Below are positions 5,316-5,845 of a DNA stretch of 5,845 bases, piece after piece. The number at the start of each line of letters is the position of its first letter. Position 1 is the stretch's first letter. A program made the position numbers and the translations under genes. Origin of the DNA: Deltaproteobacteria bacterium (GTDB taxonomy: Bacteria; Desulfobacterota; Desulfobacteria; Desulfobacterales; JAFDDL01); contig JAFDDL010000257.1 of the NCBI GenBank assembly GCA_019310865.1, forward strand, positions 1 to 5,845. The letters are read 5' to 3'. The notes beneath the pieces were generated by a model. It made no database searches. It was not told where the DNA came from and saw nothing but the letters and a program-made list of their open reading frames with translations.

Positions 5316-5723
5316 CGTCGACTCCTTTTTGTAAGCGCATTCACCTGCTAAATAAAAACCCAAATAGCTTCTCCGGGCTAAGAACTGTTCCATGAGAATA
5401 TCTTACAAAAATCAAACCGTTAAAATCAAGCGATATAATTTAACTATATGTAATATCTGTGTTTTTATGATACCTTGATACCACTGCCGCCAGATAGCAG
5501 AGCATTCTTGCCGCCTTAAAGGGTTGGCAGTTATTGCCCAGGCCCAATCAACTCCGCCTTCTCCGCCAGCGACATTCTTTTTATCGCATATTCCCGTTTG
5601 GCCGTAGCCGATTTGTCGGTTCGGCTCGCGTTGTCACCGGCAACCTTCGTTTAGATACTGTTTGTTCCCTGCTCTCCGGCCTGGTATTAAGAACTAACGC
5701 CAAAACAAAAGGAAGCAGCCACA
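5316..5723. other. Divergent intergenic region between the Cys/His gene and the cold-shock gene
   Basis: No gene is seen. On the minus strand, TTGATT (5429-5424) and TAAGAT (5405-5400) with an 18-base spacer form a weak promoter candidate for the Cys/His gene. On the plus strand, a perfect TATAAT (5434-5439) has no matching -35. TGATACC occurs twice in tandem (5468-5474, 5476-5482). The 200-odd bases before 5724 may be a long leader for the cold-shock gene, as is usual for cspA-type mRNAs, but no cold box could be identified. Confidence 0.4.
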
Positions 5724-5845
5724 ATGCCTTCGGGTACTGTAAAATGGTTCAATGACGATAAGGGTTACGGTTTTATCAAGCAGGATGACGGTCGGGATGT
5801 GTTTGTTCACTATTCCGCTATCAACACCACCGGCTTCCAATCGCT
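5724..5845 (+). CDS. CspA-family cold-shock protein, 3' end cut by window edge
   Basis: Forty residues are visible of a family that usually has 65-70. The start [20 protein letters not shown] gives the first strands of the OB-fold, with RNP1 (KGYGFI, residues 13-18) and RNP2 (VFVHYS, residues 26-31); Trp8, Phe17, Phe27 and His29 are the expected nucleic-acid stacking residues. Such proteins bind single-stranded RNA and DNA and melt mRNA structure in the cytoplasm, often but not always on cold shock. The ATG follows AAGGA (5709-5713) at ten bases. Paralogue identity cannot be set from the fragment, so no symbol is given. Confidence 0.95.
   Translation, partial: MPSGTVKWFNDDKGYGFIKQDDGRDVFVHYSAINTTGFQS

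Noticed and set aside
1..5845. CRISPR array, tRNA or rRNA genes
   Set aside because: No regularly spaced repeats, cloverleaf-like segments or rRNA sequence were seen.

Overview
This 5.8 kb window looks like an accessory or decaying stretch of a chromosome from a Desulfobacterota-type (delta-proteobacterial) bacterium. That placement is inference from the style of the TrpD, flavoprotein and Zn-finger/Panacea proteins and from the ATTCCGGGGAC-type scars; there is no rRNA or tRNA to test it. Four genes look intact or are cut only by the window edge, a fifth small one is probable, and at least three broken genes lie between them.

Layout. Positions 1-1564 (minus) hold a large FAD-dependent oxidoreductase that runs off the left edge, reads from a TTG start and has its own promoter near 1716-1689. 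Positions 1833-2926 (plus) are a toxin-antitoxin-type operon: a perfect sigma70 promoter threaded with two near-identical palindromes (GTATCA-n2-TGATAC), a broken toxin-like gene (1896-2100), and an intact 270-residue antitoxin-like protein joining an MqsA-like zinc region, an Xre-type helix-turn-helix and a C-terminal Panacea (DUF4065/SocA-like) domain. Just downstream (3038-3258) is the frameshifted C-terminal end of a tyrosine recombinase, which suggests that the operon arrived with a mobile element that has since decayed.

Positions 3643-4716 (plus) encode a stand-alone TrpD (anthranilate phosphoribosyltransferase) with an excellent ribosome binding site but an atypical KHGNR motif. After it come a tandem ATTCCGGGGAC scar (4785-4808), the frameshifted N-terminus of a GlsB/YeaQ-type membrane protein on the minus strand (4876-4944), a 67-residue Cys/His protein on the minus strand (5112-5315) with a compact terminator, and the start of a CspA-family cold-shock gene at the right edge (5724-5845).

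The central observation is the toxin-antitoxin locus. The small gene upstream of the antitoxin starts as one protein in one frame and ends in the next frame with a tail that resembles the C-terminus of MqsR-type toxins and stops 13 bases before the antitoxin start. The simplest reading is an internal deletion that removed the middle of the toxin and shifted the frame, while promoter, operators and antitoxin stayed intact. This would leave an orphan, self-regulated Panacea antitoxin. No metabolic link between the neighbouring genes is evident; the window reads as independent housekeeping genes separated by mobile-element debris.
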